This document shows positions 42,148 to 51,836 of a stretch of DNA of 64,000 nucleotides, piece after piece. The translations under genes were made by a program, and so were the position numbers. The DNA is from Melioribacter sp. (GTDB lineage Bacteria; Bacteroidota; Ignavibacteria; Ignavibacteriales; Melioribacteraceae): positions 1 through 64,000 of the forward strand of contig PMDS01000099.1 of assembly GCA_003155655.1 (NCBI GenBank). The letters run 5' to 3'. The stretch's first letter is position 1. Each line of letters starts with the position of its first letter. Below the pieces are notes generated by a model. The model had not been told where the DNA came from and made no database searches. It saw nothing but the letters and a program-made list of their open reading frames with translations.

Positions 42148-42990
42148 CTATTTAAATAAAAATTTTTGAGGATCAATAGGCTTACCATCCTGCCATATTT
42201 CAAAATGCAGATGAGGTCCGGTAGTATTTTTACCTGTGTTACCGCTTAAGGCAATAAGTTCCCCCTGATTTACTCTATCACGAACCTTTTTACTTAATAC
42301 AGAACAGTGCTTATAAATAGTAATAAAACCACTATCATGCTGAATAATTACCATAAAACCGGAATCGACCGTATAGTCAGCAAAAGTGACCAATCCTCCA
42401 GCAGAAGCATAAACAGGTGACCCGATTCTAATTCCATAATCAACGCCCATATGCCCTTTAGATGGCTCAAATCCTTGTGTAATCAGCCCATGTGTTGGCT
42501 CAATAAAAATAATTTTATCCGGTGATATTTCTGAGGATATTTTTTCAATAAGAGCAGTAAAAGCCGAATAAATATCACCGCCAATATTAATTTTCTTATC
42601 AATCTTCTTTCTTAAAGTATCGTAAAGAGCATCGTTAGGTTTTAATGAATCTTTGTTGGAAAGTTTAAGAACATACCGCATTCTTTCATTTGTTGAAGCT
42701 AAATTCTGAAGCTGATCGCTTAATACAAGAACACGATTTTGAAGCTCATTAATTTTTTCAGTTTGTAATTTGAGTTCGCTGTTATTAAAAACAAATATAT
42801 AATCCTTAATAGATGTAATAGAGAATATGAAAATTAAAAACATCCAAGCGCCAAGGGTATATAGAGCTAAATAGGCAGCAGCCCTTAAAACGCTGAATTT
42901 ATAACGTTTAGTTGTAATTATTGGCAGATTTGGGGTAATATAGAATGATGAATTCTTTAATTCTTGAAAATTAAACCACTTCATTTGCAT
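42148..42990 (-). CDS. M23-family peptidoglycan endopeptidase
   Basis: I chose the ATG at 42990 over the TTG at 43008, which begins almost on top of a TATATTTG -7 box (43006-43013). About 280 residues. One N-terminal span (about 45-65), then a coiled coil (about 75-110, LKLQTEKINELQNRVLVLSD). The LytM/M23 domain (about 165-275) follows. Zinc ligands are seen in GHMGVDYGIRIGSPVYASAG (His and Asp) and TTGPHLHFEIWQDGKPIDP (HLH). The enzyme faces the periplasm. It is next to bactofilin, so the two may act together on the wall. Confidence 0.92.
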   Translation of the reverse strand: MQMKWFNFQELKNSSFYITPNLPIITTKRYKFSVLRAAAYLALYTLGAWMFLIFIFSITSIKDYIFVFNNSELKLQTEKINELQNRVLVLSDQLQNLASTNERMRYVLKLSNKDSLKPNDALYDTLRKKIDKKINIGGDIYSAFTALIEKISSEISPDKIIFIEPTHGLITQGFEPSKGHMGVDYGIRIGSPVYASAGGLVTFADYTVDSGFMVIIQHDSGFITIYKHCSVLSKKVRDRVNQGELIALSGNTGKNTTGPHLHFEIWQDGKPIDPQKFLFK

Positions 42991-43034
42991 CTCATTTGAA
43001 TGAAACAAATATAAACATTTGGCAAATCTTTTAC

Positions 43035-44066
43035 TTAAAGTAAAGACATTCTTTTTATTTTAGTAAATATTTTTTCCGGGACCAATTTAACACCGCAATC
43101 AAAAGTCTTTATAGGGCAGGCATTATAACCATGTATTCCGCAAGGTTTGCAATCTAATAAATCATAAGATATACACTCACTTTTTTTGTTATAAGGGTAG
43201 AAACCAAATGCAGGAATAGTTGAGCAAAATATAGTAAGTGTAGGAATATCAGCAATCATTCCTAAATGTGTTGGTGCACTGTCATTTGAAATTAAAATGC
43301 TACATTTTCTTAAAAGCGCTACTGATTCAATAACGTTTAATCGACCCGCGAATGAAATTGAAATGGACGGAAAAATATTTTCAATTTCAGAACAAAGATT
43401 TTCATCGTCCTTTCCCCCTACAAGAACAATAAAATAATTCATATTTATCAGATATTTAACAATTTCAATAAAATATTCCTTAGGATAAATTTTTGTTGGC
43501 CAAAAAGAACCTGGGGCAATAGCAGCAATTTGTTTGCCGCTTGTTTTGTTTAAAACTTTCTTTATTTTTTCTTCAGTATCTTCATTTATTTTAATTACCG
43601 GAAGAATCCTCCACCTCTCTCCACTAACATCTTCACTAATTAATTCAAGATTGCGGGCAACTTCATGATGATTATTTATATACCTGATTTTCTTTTTATA
43701 AAGAAAACTTAAGCCCGCAATATCAAAGCCAACTGTATACCTGGCTTTTGAGAAAAAAGAAATTAACGACGAACGTAATGATCTATGAGGCGAATAAACT
43801 CTGGTTAATTTAAGGCTGCGTAAAAATTCTATCATTTTTATAAAATTATAAAAAGATTTTTGCTGTCCGCGTTTATCATAAACGATACAATCATCAACAA
43901 ACGGAGAAGCTGCAAACAATTCCTTTGTTGAAGGAATACATAATACTAATAAATATGAATCTACAAATTTCTCTTTCAGTTTTTGAATCATTGGAAGAGT
44001 AAGAACGGCGTCTCCAAGAAAGGCTGTTTGAATGACTAGTATTTTTTCTTTATTTAATATTTCCAA
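43035..44066 (-). CDS. Glycosyltransferase family 9 heptosyltransferase
   Basis: Adds heptose (ADP-heptose donor) to the LPS inner core. 343 residues with two Rossmann lobes. The N-terminal ILVIQTAFLGDAVLTLPMIQ is the acceptor side. The donor side has AIAPGSFWPTKIYPKEYFIE and SILISNDSAPTHLGMIADIP. The C-terminal cysteine set CKPCGIHGYNACPIKTFDCG is typical of the WaaF-like group in Bacteroidota. The start overlaps the acyltransferase gene by 13 bp. Whether it adds heptose I or II is not clear. Confidence 0.9.
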   Translation of the reverse strand: MEILNKEKILVIQTAFLGDAVLTLPMIQKLKEKFVDSYLLVLCIPSTKELFAASPFVDDCIVYDKRGQQKSFYNFIKMIEFLRSLKLTRVYSPHRSLRSSLISFFSKARYTVGFDIAGLSFLYKKKIRYINNHHEVARNLELISEDVSGERWRILPVIKINEDTEEKIKKVLNKTSGKQIAAIAPGSFWPTKIYPKEYFIEIVKYLINMNYFIVLVGGKDDENLCSEIENIFPSISISFAGRLNVIESVALLRKCSILISNDSAPTHLGMIADIPTLTIFCSTIPAFGFYPYNKKSECISYDLLDCKPCGIHGYNACPIKTFDCGVKLVPEKIFTKIKRMSLL

Positions 44067-44929
44067 ATTTTATGCATCCAAAAATACTGTTCGGGATTTT
44101 TAACTACCTGTTTTTCAATAAAAGTAATATAACGCTGGGTCAGTTCGTATAGTTTTTTATCATAATTTTCGGGAAGGTTATCAAAACTCAAGTCCTCAGT
44201 ATAAATTTTATAAGAATAATTTTTTTGTCTAACAAATGCTGTTAAAACAACAGCACATTTTGTCTTAAGTGCAATTGCAGCAGTACCGGTATGCAGTGCT
44301 GTTTGTTTATTAAAAAATGAAAAACGAGGTCCCTCAAATGAACCTCTTTGGTCGCCCGCGACTGCTACAGCTCCTCCATTTTTAAGAGTTTCATATAAAT
44401 GACGCACAGAAATTCCAGCAATGATAGTTTTATTACCAAAAACTTCTCTTGAATGCATAACAAATTCTGAAATTAGCGGATTACTTTGAGATTGTGCCAG
44501 TATATGAAAAGTTTTATTCAAACTTAATCCCAATGCAGACATGCAAAACTCCCAACCGCCAAAATGACCAGTTAGCATTATTACAGGAATATTTTGATTA
44601 ATTTTATTCTTAAAGACGCTAAGATTATCATAGGTTACCGAGGAAAGTAATTCATCTCTTGACAAACTAGGAATGTACATCAATTCAAAAAAAGTAATCA
44701 GAATATTCTGGTAATTTTGAAGAGTTAATTTTCTTATTTCATTATCATTTTTATTAGGGAATGCGCTTTTCAGATTACTAATGATGATTTTTTTTCTTAT
44801 TGGTATAATAAAATACAAAACATAACCAAGATAGAAAGCACTCTTACGTGTCCATTTTAATCCAAGCAAACTAAATAGTTTAACAAAAAAAACGAAGACA
44901 GAATATTCAATTTTATGCTTTAATCGCAT
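44054..44929 (-). CDS. Lipid A acyltransferase, LpxL/HtrB family
   Basis: Transfers a secondary acyl chain to lipid A at the inner membrane. 291 residues with one N-terminal span (about 10-30). The catalytic H-x4-E is in VIMLTGHFGGWEFC. Further motifs are the family's AGDQRGSFEGPRFSFFNKQT and ALHTGTAAIALKTKCAVVLT. It overlaps the heptosyltransferase by 13 bp and is 5 bp downstream of the GWxTD gene, so all three are cotranscribed. Confidence 0.92.
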   Translation of the reverse strand: MRLKHKIEYSVFVFFVKLFSLLGLKWTRKSAFYLGYVLYFIIPIRKKIIISNLKSAFPNKNDNEIRKLTLQNYQNILITFFELMYIPSLSRDELLSSVTYDNLSVFKNKINQNIPVIMLTGHFGGWEFCMSALGLSLNKTFHILAQSQSNPLISEFVMHSREVFGNKTIIAGISVRHLYETLKNGGAVAVAGDQRGSFEGPRFSFFNKQTALHTGTAAIALKTKCAVVLTAFVRQKNYSYKIYTEDLSFDNLPENYDKKLYELTQRYITFIEKQVVKNPEQYFWMHKIWKY

Positions 44930-44933
44930 TTAA

Positions 44934-46319
44934 CTAATCGTGAGTTTTAAGTCTGTCTTGCCATGCATCATTTCTAACTTCATCATGCTTAGTAGAGTGC
45001 AAGAGCTCATAATTCCCGGATCCTCTTAAATCACCGAAATAAAAATATACACCGTTCTCAATTTGGTTATAAAACCATGTTTCATAAGGTTTCATATTAG
45101 AGTCACTTGAGAAATAATCTCTCTGATCAGGAATTCCATACATCAGCACAACACGTCCGCGGTCTGTAAGATATCCCTGTTTATGACTAGTTGAAAAATT
45201 TTCATCAACATACTCAATCCTCTTCTGGTATTCTTCAAAAAATTCGTTTCTAGGAGTACCCGGACTAGGATCCCTTCCATTCCAAAATGAATAAAGGAAT
45301 TCTCTTTTAGCTTTCAGGGAATCAAGCCCTTTATAAAGATCAACTTCCCGTTGAACTGAAATATATTTTGATTCTGCAAATAATTTATCGCATTCTTCTG
45401 CAGAGTAATTTGCAAATTCACTGCTCATGAACCCAGGATCAACCATTGCAGACCTAGGTTGTTCAGCTACACCCGGGTTAACAAGATAGAATCTTTTTTT
45501 AGAAACAAACGCTTTGTTAGAAACAGGATCTATAAGACTTAAAGTTAGTAAATAGGAACCGCTTGGATACTTAGATAAATTAATAACGCCGTATTCTACT
45601 ACTGCATTAGCAGATTGTTTAACTTGTTTAGAATTTTTGTAAATAATTGTGCCGGAACTATTGCTTAACAGCTTCTGCAAAGAAAATATTGTATTGCCGT
45701 CTGCCAATTTTAATTGATACATTTCGGCATAATAAAATAATGCCGGAGATTGTTGGGTGTAGTACATAGCAGGATTAGGAATAACTTCCAAAGAATTTTT
45801 ATAGAATATTGATTTATTATCCACATCATCGGTTTTAATATTTGCTGCAAGCTGAATGTCACTTATACAAAATATGCCTTTTCTTACCGGCTCAATATTA
45901 ATTAACTCAGCAATATTTTTAGTCAGTTTTAAGTTTTTTGAATCTCTTGCGTTAATTTTAAGAGAATATTTACCCCTGGGAACAACAAAACCTAAAACAC
46001 CTGTCATTGTTTTATTTACCACACTATCACCGGAAATCTTTTCAATAATATTTTGAATTTTCCAATCTCTGTTAATAATAAATGTTTTTGAGGCAGAGTC
46101 TTTCATCTCAATATGAACAATTGCCTCACATAATGGTCCCTTATCCGTTTGTATGACAGTCATATTTTTAATATTAAGATCATAATAAAATTCCAGGTAA
46201 ACAGAAGACGAATCATAATTGAAACGAGCGTAATCGAAATCAAGACCTAATTCATTTTGAGCAGGAATTATACTGCAGAATAGCATTACTATAGATATAA
46301 CGTAAAAAATGTTTTTCAT
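44934..46319 (-). CDS. Exported GWxTD-domain protein
   Basis: 461 residues with a signal peptide (to about residue 20, IIPAQNE). The N-terminal two-thirds is beta-rich with several surface strands (FNYDSSSVYLEFYYDLNIKN, GSYLLTLSLIDPVSNKAFVS). The last 150 residues match the GWxTD domain: KREFLYSFWNGRDPSPGTPR, EFFEEYQKRIEYVDENFSTS, YLTDRGRVVLMYGIPDQRDY and YETWFYNQI. Function of the domain is unknown. It is widespread in Acidobacteria, Bacteroidota and relatives. Here it leads the lipid A acyltransferase and heptosyltransferase genes. Confidence 0.87.
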   Translation of the reverse strand: MKNIFYVISIVMLFCSIIPAQNELGLDFDYARFNYDSSSVYLEFYYDLNIKNMTVIQTDKGPLCEAIVHIEMKDSASKTFIINRDWKIQNIIEKISGDSVVNKTMTGVLGFVVPRGKYSLKINARDSKNLKLTKNIAELINIEPVRKGIFCISDIQLAANIKTDDVDNKSIFYKNSLEVIPNPAMYYTQQSPALFYYAEMYQLKLADGNTIFSLQKLLSNSSGTIIYKNSKQVKQSANAVVEYGVINLSKYPSGSYLLTLSLIDPVSNKAFVSKKRFYLVNPGVAEQPRSAMVDPGFMSSEFANYSAEECDKLFAESKYISVQREVDLYKGLDSLKAKREFLYSFWNGRDPSPGTPRNEFFEEYQKRIEYVDENFSTSHKQGYLTDRGRVVLMYGIPDQRDYFSSDSNMKPYETWFYNQIENGVYFYFGDLRGSGNYELLHSTKHDEVRNDAWQDRLKTHD

Positions 46320-46429
46320 TTAGATATTCCCATTATATTTCAATTCATTTAAGTTTACAGCAGGAACTAGTAAGTCTATATATATTAAAATAAAATCTTT
46401 GGTACCATGGAAATATTATTACACAAAAT

Positions 46430-47284
46430 TTATTTTTTATCAACGATTTCTTTAACCGATTCTTCATCAGTTTGTTCAACACGGCCGAATTCTCAAACAT
46501 TATAAAATGACCCACTCCCTTTACAGTTTTAGCTTCATATGTTTTTAAGATATTTTTTTTTCTTTTTCAAAAGGTGGAAACTTGTCGCTTACAATTGCAA
46601 TAAAAGGCAAATTCAAATCTTTTACAGCGGTAATTGAATTATACCTATATAAATGGCGGAAAATATCAATTGTAATTGCCGGGTTAGAAGAAATCATCTT
46701 CTTAGCAATTTTATTCACTAATATAGAATCTGCATTTTGTAGAAAAAGATCATGGGCATATCCACTCATAACTCCTTTAAAATCATCCTTGAAAGTTTGA
46801 AGAAATTTTTCCGCCCTACCGGCAGATTCTCCATGCTCGAATCTTTGATATGTTTCAATACCAATTATGCCTACCACACGTGATCCTAAAATTTTTGCCG
46901 CTTCAAGATTTGCATAACCGCCAAGTGCATGACCTATAAGAACTACCTTTTTAAGATTCAATTTATTAACTACAGCAGCTACATCATTTCCAAATTTGCT
47001 TATATCCCATGTTTTTCTATTATTTCCTGATTCCCTATGACCTGCAAGGTCCAATGCAATAGTTTAAAATGCTTGGAAAAATATTTTATTTGATTGTCCC
47101 ATTCAGATTTATCCAGACATAATCCATGAACAAAAACAAGAGCAGTCTCTCCATTACCCCCAACAGTATACGCTATTTCTGTCCCATCAATAGATTTAAC
47201 TTTGGGAGAATTCTTTGTATAAATATTACTAATAAAAAAAGATGATAAAATAAAAAAAATAATTAACGATTTTAAAATTCGCAT
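46430..47284 (-). pseudogene. Alpha/beta hydrolase, broken by several frameshifts
   Basis: Start ATG 47284 with a signal-like lead (MRILKSLIIFFILSSFFISN). The reading frame gives the hydrolase opening ETALVFVHGLCLDKSEWDNQ. It loses one base in an AAA run near 47056, where KHFK should continue TIALDLAGHR. The next frame carries the nucleophile region VVLIGHALGGYAN; the usual GxSxG Ser is a His-Ala here. It ends in a nine-A run near 46549. A third frame then gives KTVKGVGHFIMFEN, with the catalytic His expected. A last shift gives TDEESVKEIVDKK and a stop. At least three shifts mean an inactivated gene unless the assembly is wrong. Confidence 0.85.
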
Positions 47285-47365
47285 CCGAATACCCATTCGA
47301 AATAATATAATTACCGGCCTAAAAATAAATAATCTCTGCAACTTAAATGTATAAATTATTTTCAA

Positions 47366-47397
47366 TAAAAAAACCTGGGCTCATACGAACCCAGGTT
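47366..47397 (-). terminator. Rho-independent terminator of the TonB/PorV operon
   Basis: AACCTGGG and CCCAGGTT pair (47372-47397) with a 10-base loop, followed on the minus strand by TTTTTTTATTG. It lies about 30 bases after the PorV-like stop. Confidence 0.9.
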
Positions 47398-47426
47398 CAT
47401 TTATCCTAACTTAGATAATTCCTAAA

Positions 47427-48458
47427 TTAAAATCCTAATGTAACAGAGATTATGTGATTGGCTCCGAAGTATTTTACTCCTCTCCAAGCATAATCAACTT
47501 TTAGATCAAAACCGCCAACAACATAATCAAGACCAACACCTGCGGATGGACCGTAGATGCTATCCTGTGTATTATCCAACTGAACATAATCGTAGCCAGC
47601 TCTTACAAAGAACAACTTATTGTAGGAGTATTCAAGTCCGCCTTTATATTCGTCGCCATAGAAGTTGCTGTTTTGAAAAACACCGTTTACCATCAACTGG
47701 TTGTTTGCATTGATATTATAGGCATAACCAAGCCCAATTTCCAAAGTTGAAGGTAATTCAAAACCAGCAGCATCTATTTTGTAATATTGAGGTGTTCTGT
47801 CTAAAGATGTTGAACTTGCAAGAATGTTCAAGCCAGAACCATCATATTTCATCTGTGGGCCTAAATTTTTCAATACAACAGCAAAACTTAATCCATTAAT
47901 GTTGCCAAGATTCTTGTAAGAAATACCAACATTAAATGCAAAACCTGTTGTAGAAACCAGATCTAGTCTTTCTGAAATTAAGTTTACAGTAACGCCTACA
48001 GAAATTCTATCACTCAACAATCTGGAATAGGTTAAGCCCATAGTTACAAAAGAAGGTGTAAAGGACTGTCCCGTTCCATCCGGGTGATCAACTGATGTAA
48101 TAGGTATGCTACCTATATTGAGAGATTTTAAGCTAAAAGCAAGGGCTCCAAAACCTTCAACATTTGTAGAAATAGCACCATATTCAACACCAATATCAGC
48201 AATATAATTCATGTGAGAAAACATAACGTTAGTACCAAAATCACTTCTTGATAAATTAGCTGGATTCCAATACAAAGCCTCGACACCAGTTGAGTTAACC
48301 AGTGTGGATCCAGACATAGCAATACCACGAGCACCTACGGGAATCAGGAGTTCGGTGGCACCCGCTGTACCATTTCTGCTTCCGCCGCTAGCAAAAATAC
48401 TGCCCGAGGCGAAAAGGGCTATGATCAGAATAAATCTTATTAAATTTATTTTCTTCAT
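47427..48458 (-). CDS. PorV/PorQ-family outer-membrane protein
   Basis: 343-residue barrel protein of the FadL-like PorV/PorQ (UPF0164) kind. PorV carries type IX secretion clients to the attachment step at the outer membrane. Signal peptide ends near SIFASG. The typical start AGATELLIPVGARGIAMSGS, STGVEALYWNPANLSRSDFG and FGALAFSLKSLNIGSIPITS are present. The C-terminus ends on a Phe (ISVTLGF). It is the last gene of the TonB receptor / sorted protein / PorV set, 20 bp downstream of the sorted protein gene. It may serve this neighbour alone rather than the whole secretion system. Confidence 0.9.
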   Translation of the reverse strand: MKKINLIRFILIIALFASGSIFASGGSRNGTAGATELLIPVGARGIAMSGSTLVNSTGVEALYWNPANLSRSDFGTNVMFSHMNYIADIGVEYGAISTNVEGFGALAFSLKSLNIGSIPITSVDHPDGTGQSFTPSFVTMGLTYSRLLSDRISVGVTVNLISERLDLVSTTGFAFNVGISYKNLGNINGLSFAVVLKNLGPQMKYDGSGLNILASSTSLDRTPQYYKIDAAGFELPSTLEIGLGYAYNINANNQLMVNGVFQNSNFYGDEYKGGLEYSYNKLFFVRAGYDYVQLDNTQDSIYGPSAGVGLDYVVGGFDLKVDYAWRGVKYFGANHIISVTLGF

Positions 48459-48478
48459 TTTCTGTCTCCTTCAAATTT

Positions 48479-51400
48479 TTAGAATCTATCCAGAACTTGC
48501 TGCTCTTGAATAATAGCAACCTTCAGGATTTTTGTTGTTCCTAAATCTGGCATATCGACATAAACAATGTATAAACCGCTAGCAACAGGAAGTGAAGCTT
48601 CATTGTTCAAATCCCATCTAAAGAATTGATCCGTAGTATTCTTTTGTAAGGTTCTTATTAACTGACCTGCCAAATTAAAAATACGTATGGTTGCAGTTTG
48701 CGGTAAATGATTGAATGTTACAAATCTTTGATACTTGTTTATTTCCAGTGGATTAACGCCATAATAAGGATTTGGGAATACGTTAATTTGTTGTATATCT
48801 GTTTTTGCCAGATTTGCATCTGTTGTAACTGAAGGAGCTGTAAATGTAAATACATCGTTTACAGAATTTGGTTTGGTAGTAACAAATTTAAAGATTGTAC
48901 CTGTTTCAGGTAATCTTTTTGCCGCCGGAAGAGCATCAAATGTAGCTTTGGTTGTATCCGTAAGATTCCAACCTACAAATACTAAACGGCCCATACCGGA
49001 ACGGCTGCCAAAGGTTGCGTTGTATCCATTCCAAAGGTTGGCGGCAGCTGCACCAGCTGGATCTGCTTTTACTTTTGCAAGAAGATCTAAGTAACCTTTG
49101 TTTCCTGGTGTTGTATTTAAAGGCATAGCCATGTAGATAGCATCTGTCTGAGGATCGTTTCCGCCGCCAGATTGGGGGCTATCAATTCTGGTTAAGCTAA
49201 ATGTACCGCTGTTATCCAGATCATAAACCATCGGCATTATTTGATAATCGTCTGCGGTAGAAGCAGTGCCTCTTGTGTTCCAAATCTCGAAAGGAACATG
49301 CATAATACCTTTTGTAGTCCAATGCAAGAAAGCATCACTACCGGCTGCAGTAAATCTAATTTCAATATCATCCGGAATTAAATTTTGAACACCTTTTGTT
49401 GTGACTGCCGGATCTGCACTAGCTATCAACGCAGGCACACGTGTCAACCAATATGAATAGTCATAACTTGATGCACCATTGGCACTAACTACCCAAACTG
49501 CACCGCTCTTCTGTTGATTTGCACTAGCATTAGCCCAATCCCAGTTAACAGTAAATGTTGAATTAGGAGTCAAAGGTCCGTTAGCATTTGCTGTAACCAA
49601 GAAATCCTTAAAATCAATCGGAGCACCTTGAACAACAACTTGCAAACCGTCTGTAAATAAATAATTATTATCAGCTGTTTGATTGGTTTGATTGTCAAGT
49701 ATTGTTGTAGAACCACGCTGCAAATACCACACTACATTTTTACTTGCATCAGTTTTGAATTTAACAGAATATGATGCACCGGTAACTTTTGTAGGATCTA
49801 TAACTGTAGCAACAACAGTTCCATCACTCACTGCACCTGTACTTGTATGCGATGCAGTAACTGTTGCTCCAGCAGCTGCTGAATAGCGGACACCTGGATC
49901 AGGACTATGCGGAACTACAGTAATAATTTGCATTGGGGTTTCAAGAACTTTTGGAACTGCATTAGGATCCGGATTATATGCATATGCAGTAACAGCTAGA
50001 TAATATCTAGTTCCGTTATTCAAAATGGTATTACCCTTGAAATAATCAACGTTAACAGTAAATGCTCTGCTTATACCATTATCAGATCCAAATTCTACAA
50101 CCTTGTTTAAAACTACACCGCTACTTATATCAAATTGCAAATCTTGAATTTTACCAACACCATCAATAACATCATAAGTTGCCAATCTTACAGCATCGGC
50201 AGAAGTAGAACTTGCAGTTGGCAACTGATATACATTGTATCCCTGGAAAATATAACCGGCTTTATTATAATTTTCAGTAGCTGTAACAGCGGTTACATTG
50301 CTTCCCCAGGAAAGAATTATACTTTTATCAGCAGCAGTAGCAGTTACAACAGGAGCAGGAGGAGGTGTAGCTACCTGGAAGAAGTTATTATAAGCTAATT
50401 GTGCAGATAGATCATAGAACTTTAATAAAGAAATAGCACCTAATCTATCAACACCTGCAAATGCACCTGCACACATTTCACTAACTACAACTTCTTGTGT
50501 ATCGCCATAAGCCATGGTGAAAGGACCGGAAACCATACCGCCACGTCTGTCGCCAGGCGGGTTCAATTGTCCGTCAATCCAACCTTTACGTGTAAGCGGA
50601 TCTCCAGACAAAGGATATTTCGTTGGAACCCCTGTATTTGGATCTGTATATGGCTGACCAGTCGTTGAAATTTTACCTGTAAATAAATTCCAAAATTCCA
50701 ACGTACCTGTCGTATAATTACTTCTTACAGGATCTGTAAGAATTGCATCAGAGTTAATGAAATAGTAAAATCCATCCATTCCACGATTTTTATATCCATT
50801 TACATACTTACCTTTAAAGATTGCCCTGTCAGTAGCAGCGCCAGGAATCTTTGGTCCCTGGAAAAAGTCGAAACCTGTTGCTGGTGGAGGAAGAGGCGAA
50901 TACACCGCGTCAACAGCTTTACCGTTATAGAAATACATCATGCTTAATGTAGTATCACATCCAACATAATCATCTCCTGCATCACCAAGATCAACATCAG
51001 TCCACATGCTAACATACATTTCCGTAAAAGGTTTTTTAGCAGGGTTTTTATTGATAATCAAATATTTTCTGAAAAACATGTTTGCAAGAGGACCGGTAGC
51101 ATTATAAGCAAATATTGTAACTTGCTCTTCAATGCCCATAGGCAAGGAACCATACATACCTGAAACTGTAGTAGGGTCAAGATCATTTGCTACAAACCAA
51201 ATAGTCTGATCTGCACCAGGAACGCCTGGTATATCAACGTTAGCGTCATATTTGCCATCGCCGTTAACATCCTCGTAAGGGGCGCCATAAGCAGCCGGCC
51301 ATTGTTTCCAATCAAGATCATACTGAGCATAAACTGCAGCTGCAGTCATGTTTTGATCTAACATTTCAGCAGAAAAATCAGCATTTGGATCTTTATAATT

Positions 51401-51805
51401 TCTTCTAACTCTATAAATACGGTTGTCTGCATCGCCAGAAGCAGCAGCCGTTCCATCTGGTTTTATACGTCCAGGTTGAGTACCCTGGTAATAAGTCGAT
51501 CCTCCGACTTCAACGGTACCATCAACTTTACCGCCCCATACAAATCCGGATTGAAAAGCAGCATTTCTACCGCTTCCTTTTGGGAATATAAGACCGCCAT
51601 TATTCTGTTGATTAATGTCGGAAGAACCTGTATTCTGAAACCAGGATTGTATATTATTAATATCAATAGTAGTCCAGGAAGGACTTCCTAGTGTACTATT
51701 TGGAGATGATTTTTTATCACCGTCTCCTTTAGCATACAACACCATTGCAGAAAAAGCAATAAGCAGCAGTGTCACGCTAAAATATCTAGTTAACTTTATA
51801 TTCAT
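48479..51805 (-). CDS. Large exported protein with type IX sorting-like C-terminal domain
   Basis: 1108 residues with signal peptide (to about residue 25, MVLYAKG). The N-terminal half has Ca-binding-like loops (YEDVNGDGKYDANVD) and a solvent-exposed beta-rich fold. FnIII-like units are seen near residues 480-620 (PPPAPVVTATAADKSIILSW). The C-terminal about 90 residues begin INVFPNPYYGVNPLEINKY and continue ATIRIFNLAGQLIRTL and ASGLYIVYVDM, the plan of a type A sorting domain. It is flanked by a TonB-dependent receptor and a PorV-like gene. It is therefore probably secreted and attached to the surface, with substrate unknown. Confidence 0.83.
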   Translation of the reverse strand: MNIKLTRYFSVTLLLIAFSAMVLYAKGDGDKKSSPNSTLGSPSWTTIDINNIQSWFQNTGSSDINQQNNGGLIFPKGSGRNAAFQSGFVWGGKVDGTVEVGGSTYYQGTQPGRIKPDGTAAASGDADNRIYRVRRNYKDPNADFSAEMLDQNMTAAAVYAQYDLDWKQWPAAYGAPYEDVNGDGKYDANVDIPGVPGADQTIWFVANDLDPTTVSGMYGSLPMGIEEQVTIFAYNATGPLANMFFRKYLIINKNPAKKPFTEMYVSMWTDVDLGDAGDDYVGCDTTLSMMYFYNGKAVDAVYSPLPPPATGFDFFQGPKIPGAATDRAIFKGKYVNGYKNRGMDGFYYFINSDAILTDPVRSNYTTGTLEFWNLFTGKISTTGQPYTDPNTGVPTKYPLSGDPLTRKGWIDGQLNPPGDRRGGMVSGPFTMAYGDTQEVVVSEMCAGAFAGVDRLGAISLLKFYDLSAQLAYNNFFQVATPPPAPVVTATAADKSIILSWGSNVTAVTATENYNKAGYIFQGYNVYQLPTASSTSADAVRLATYDVIDGVGKIQDLQFDISSGVVLNKVVEFGSDNGISRAFTVNVDYFKGNTILNNGTRYYLAVTAYAYNPDPNAVPKVLETPMQIITVVPHSPDPGVRYSAAAGATVTASHTSTGAVSDGTVVATVIDPTKVTGASYSVKFKTDASKNVVWYLQRGSTTILDNQTNQTADNNYLFTDGLQVVVQGAPIDFKDFLVTANANGPLTPNSTFTVNWDWANASANQQKSGAVWVVSANGASSYDYSYWLTRVPALIASADPAVTTKGVQNLIPDDIEIRFTAAGSDAFLHWTTKGIMHVPFEIWNTRGTASTADDYQIMPMVYDLDNSGTFSLTRIDSPQSGGGNDPQTDAIYMAMPLNTTPGNKGYLDLLAKVKADPAGAAAANLWNGYNATFGSRSGMGRLVFVGWNLTDTTKATFDALPAAKRLPETGTIFKFVTTKPNSVNDVFTFTAPSVTTDANLAKTDIQQINVFPNPYYGVNPLEINKYQRFVTFNHLPQTATIRIFNLAGQLIRTLQKNTTDQFFRWDLNNEASLPVASGLYIVYVDMPDLGTTKILKVAIIQEQQVLDRF

Positions 51806-51836
51806 ATTTAACTCCTCTTATTTTCAAAACTTGAAA

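Noticed and set aside
46545-47365. Two separate genes for the hydrolase halves
   Set aside because: The halves continue one another across a one-base shift and together make one hydrolase. The second 'start' is in the middle of the fold.
51476-51691. Plus-strand frames inside the 1108-residue protein and TonB receptor genes
   Set aside because: Shadows of the long minus-strand genes without own signals.
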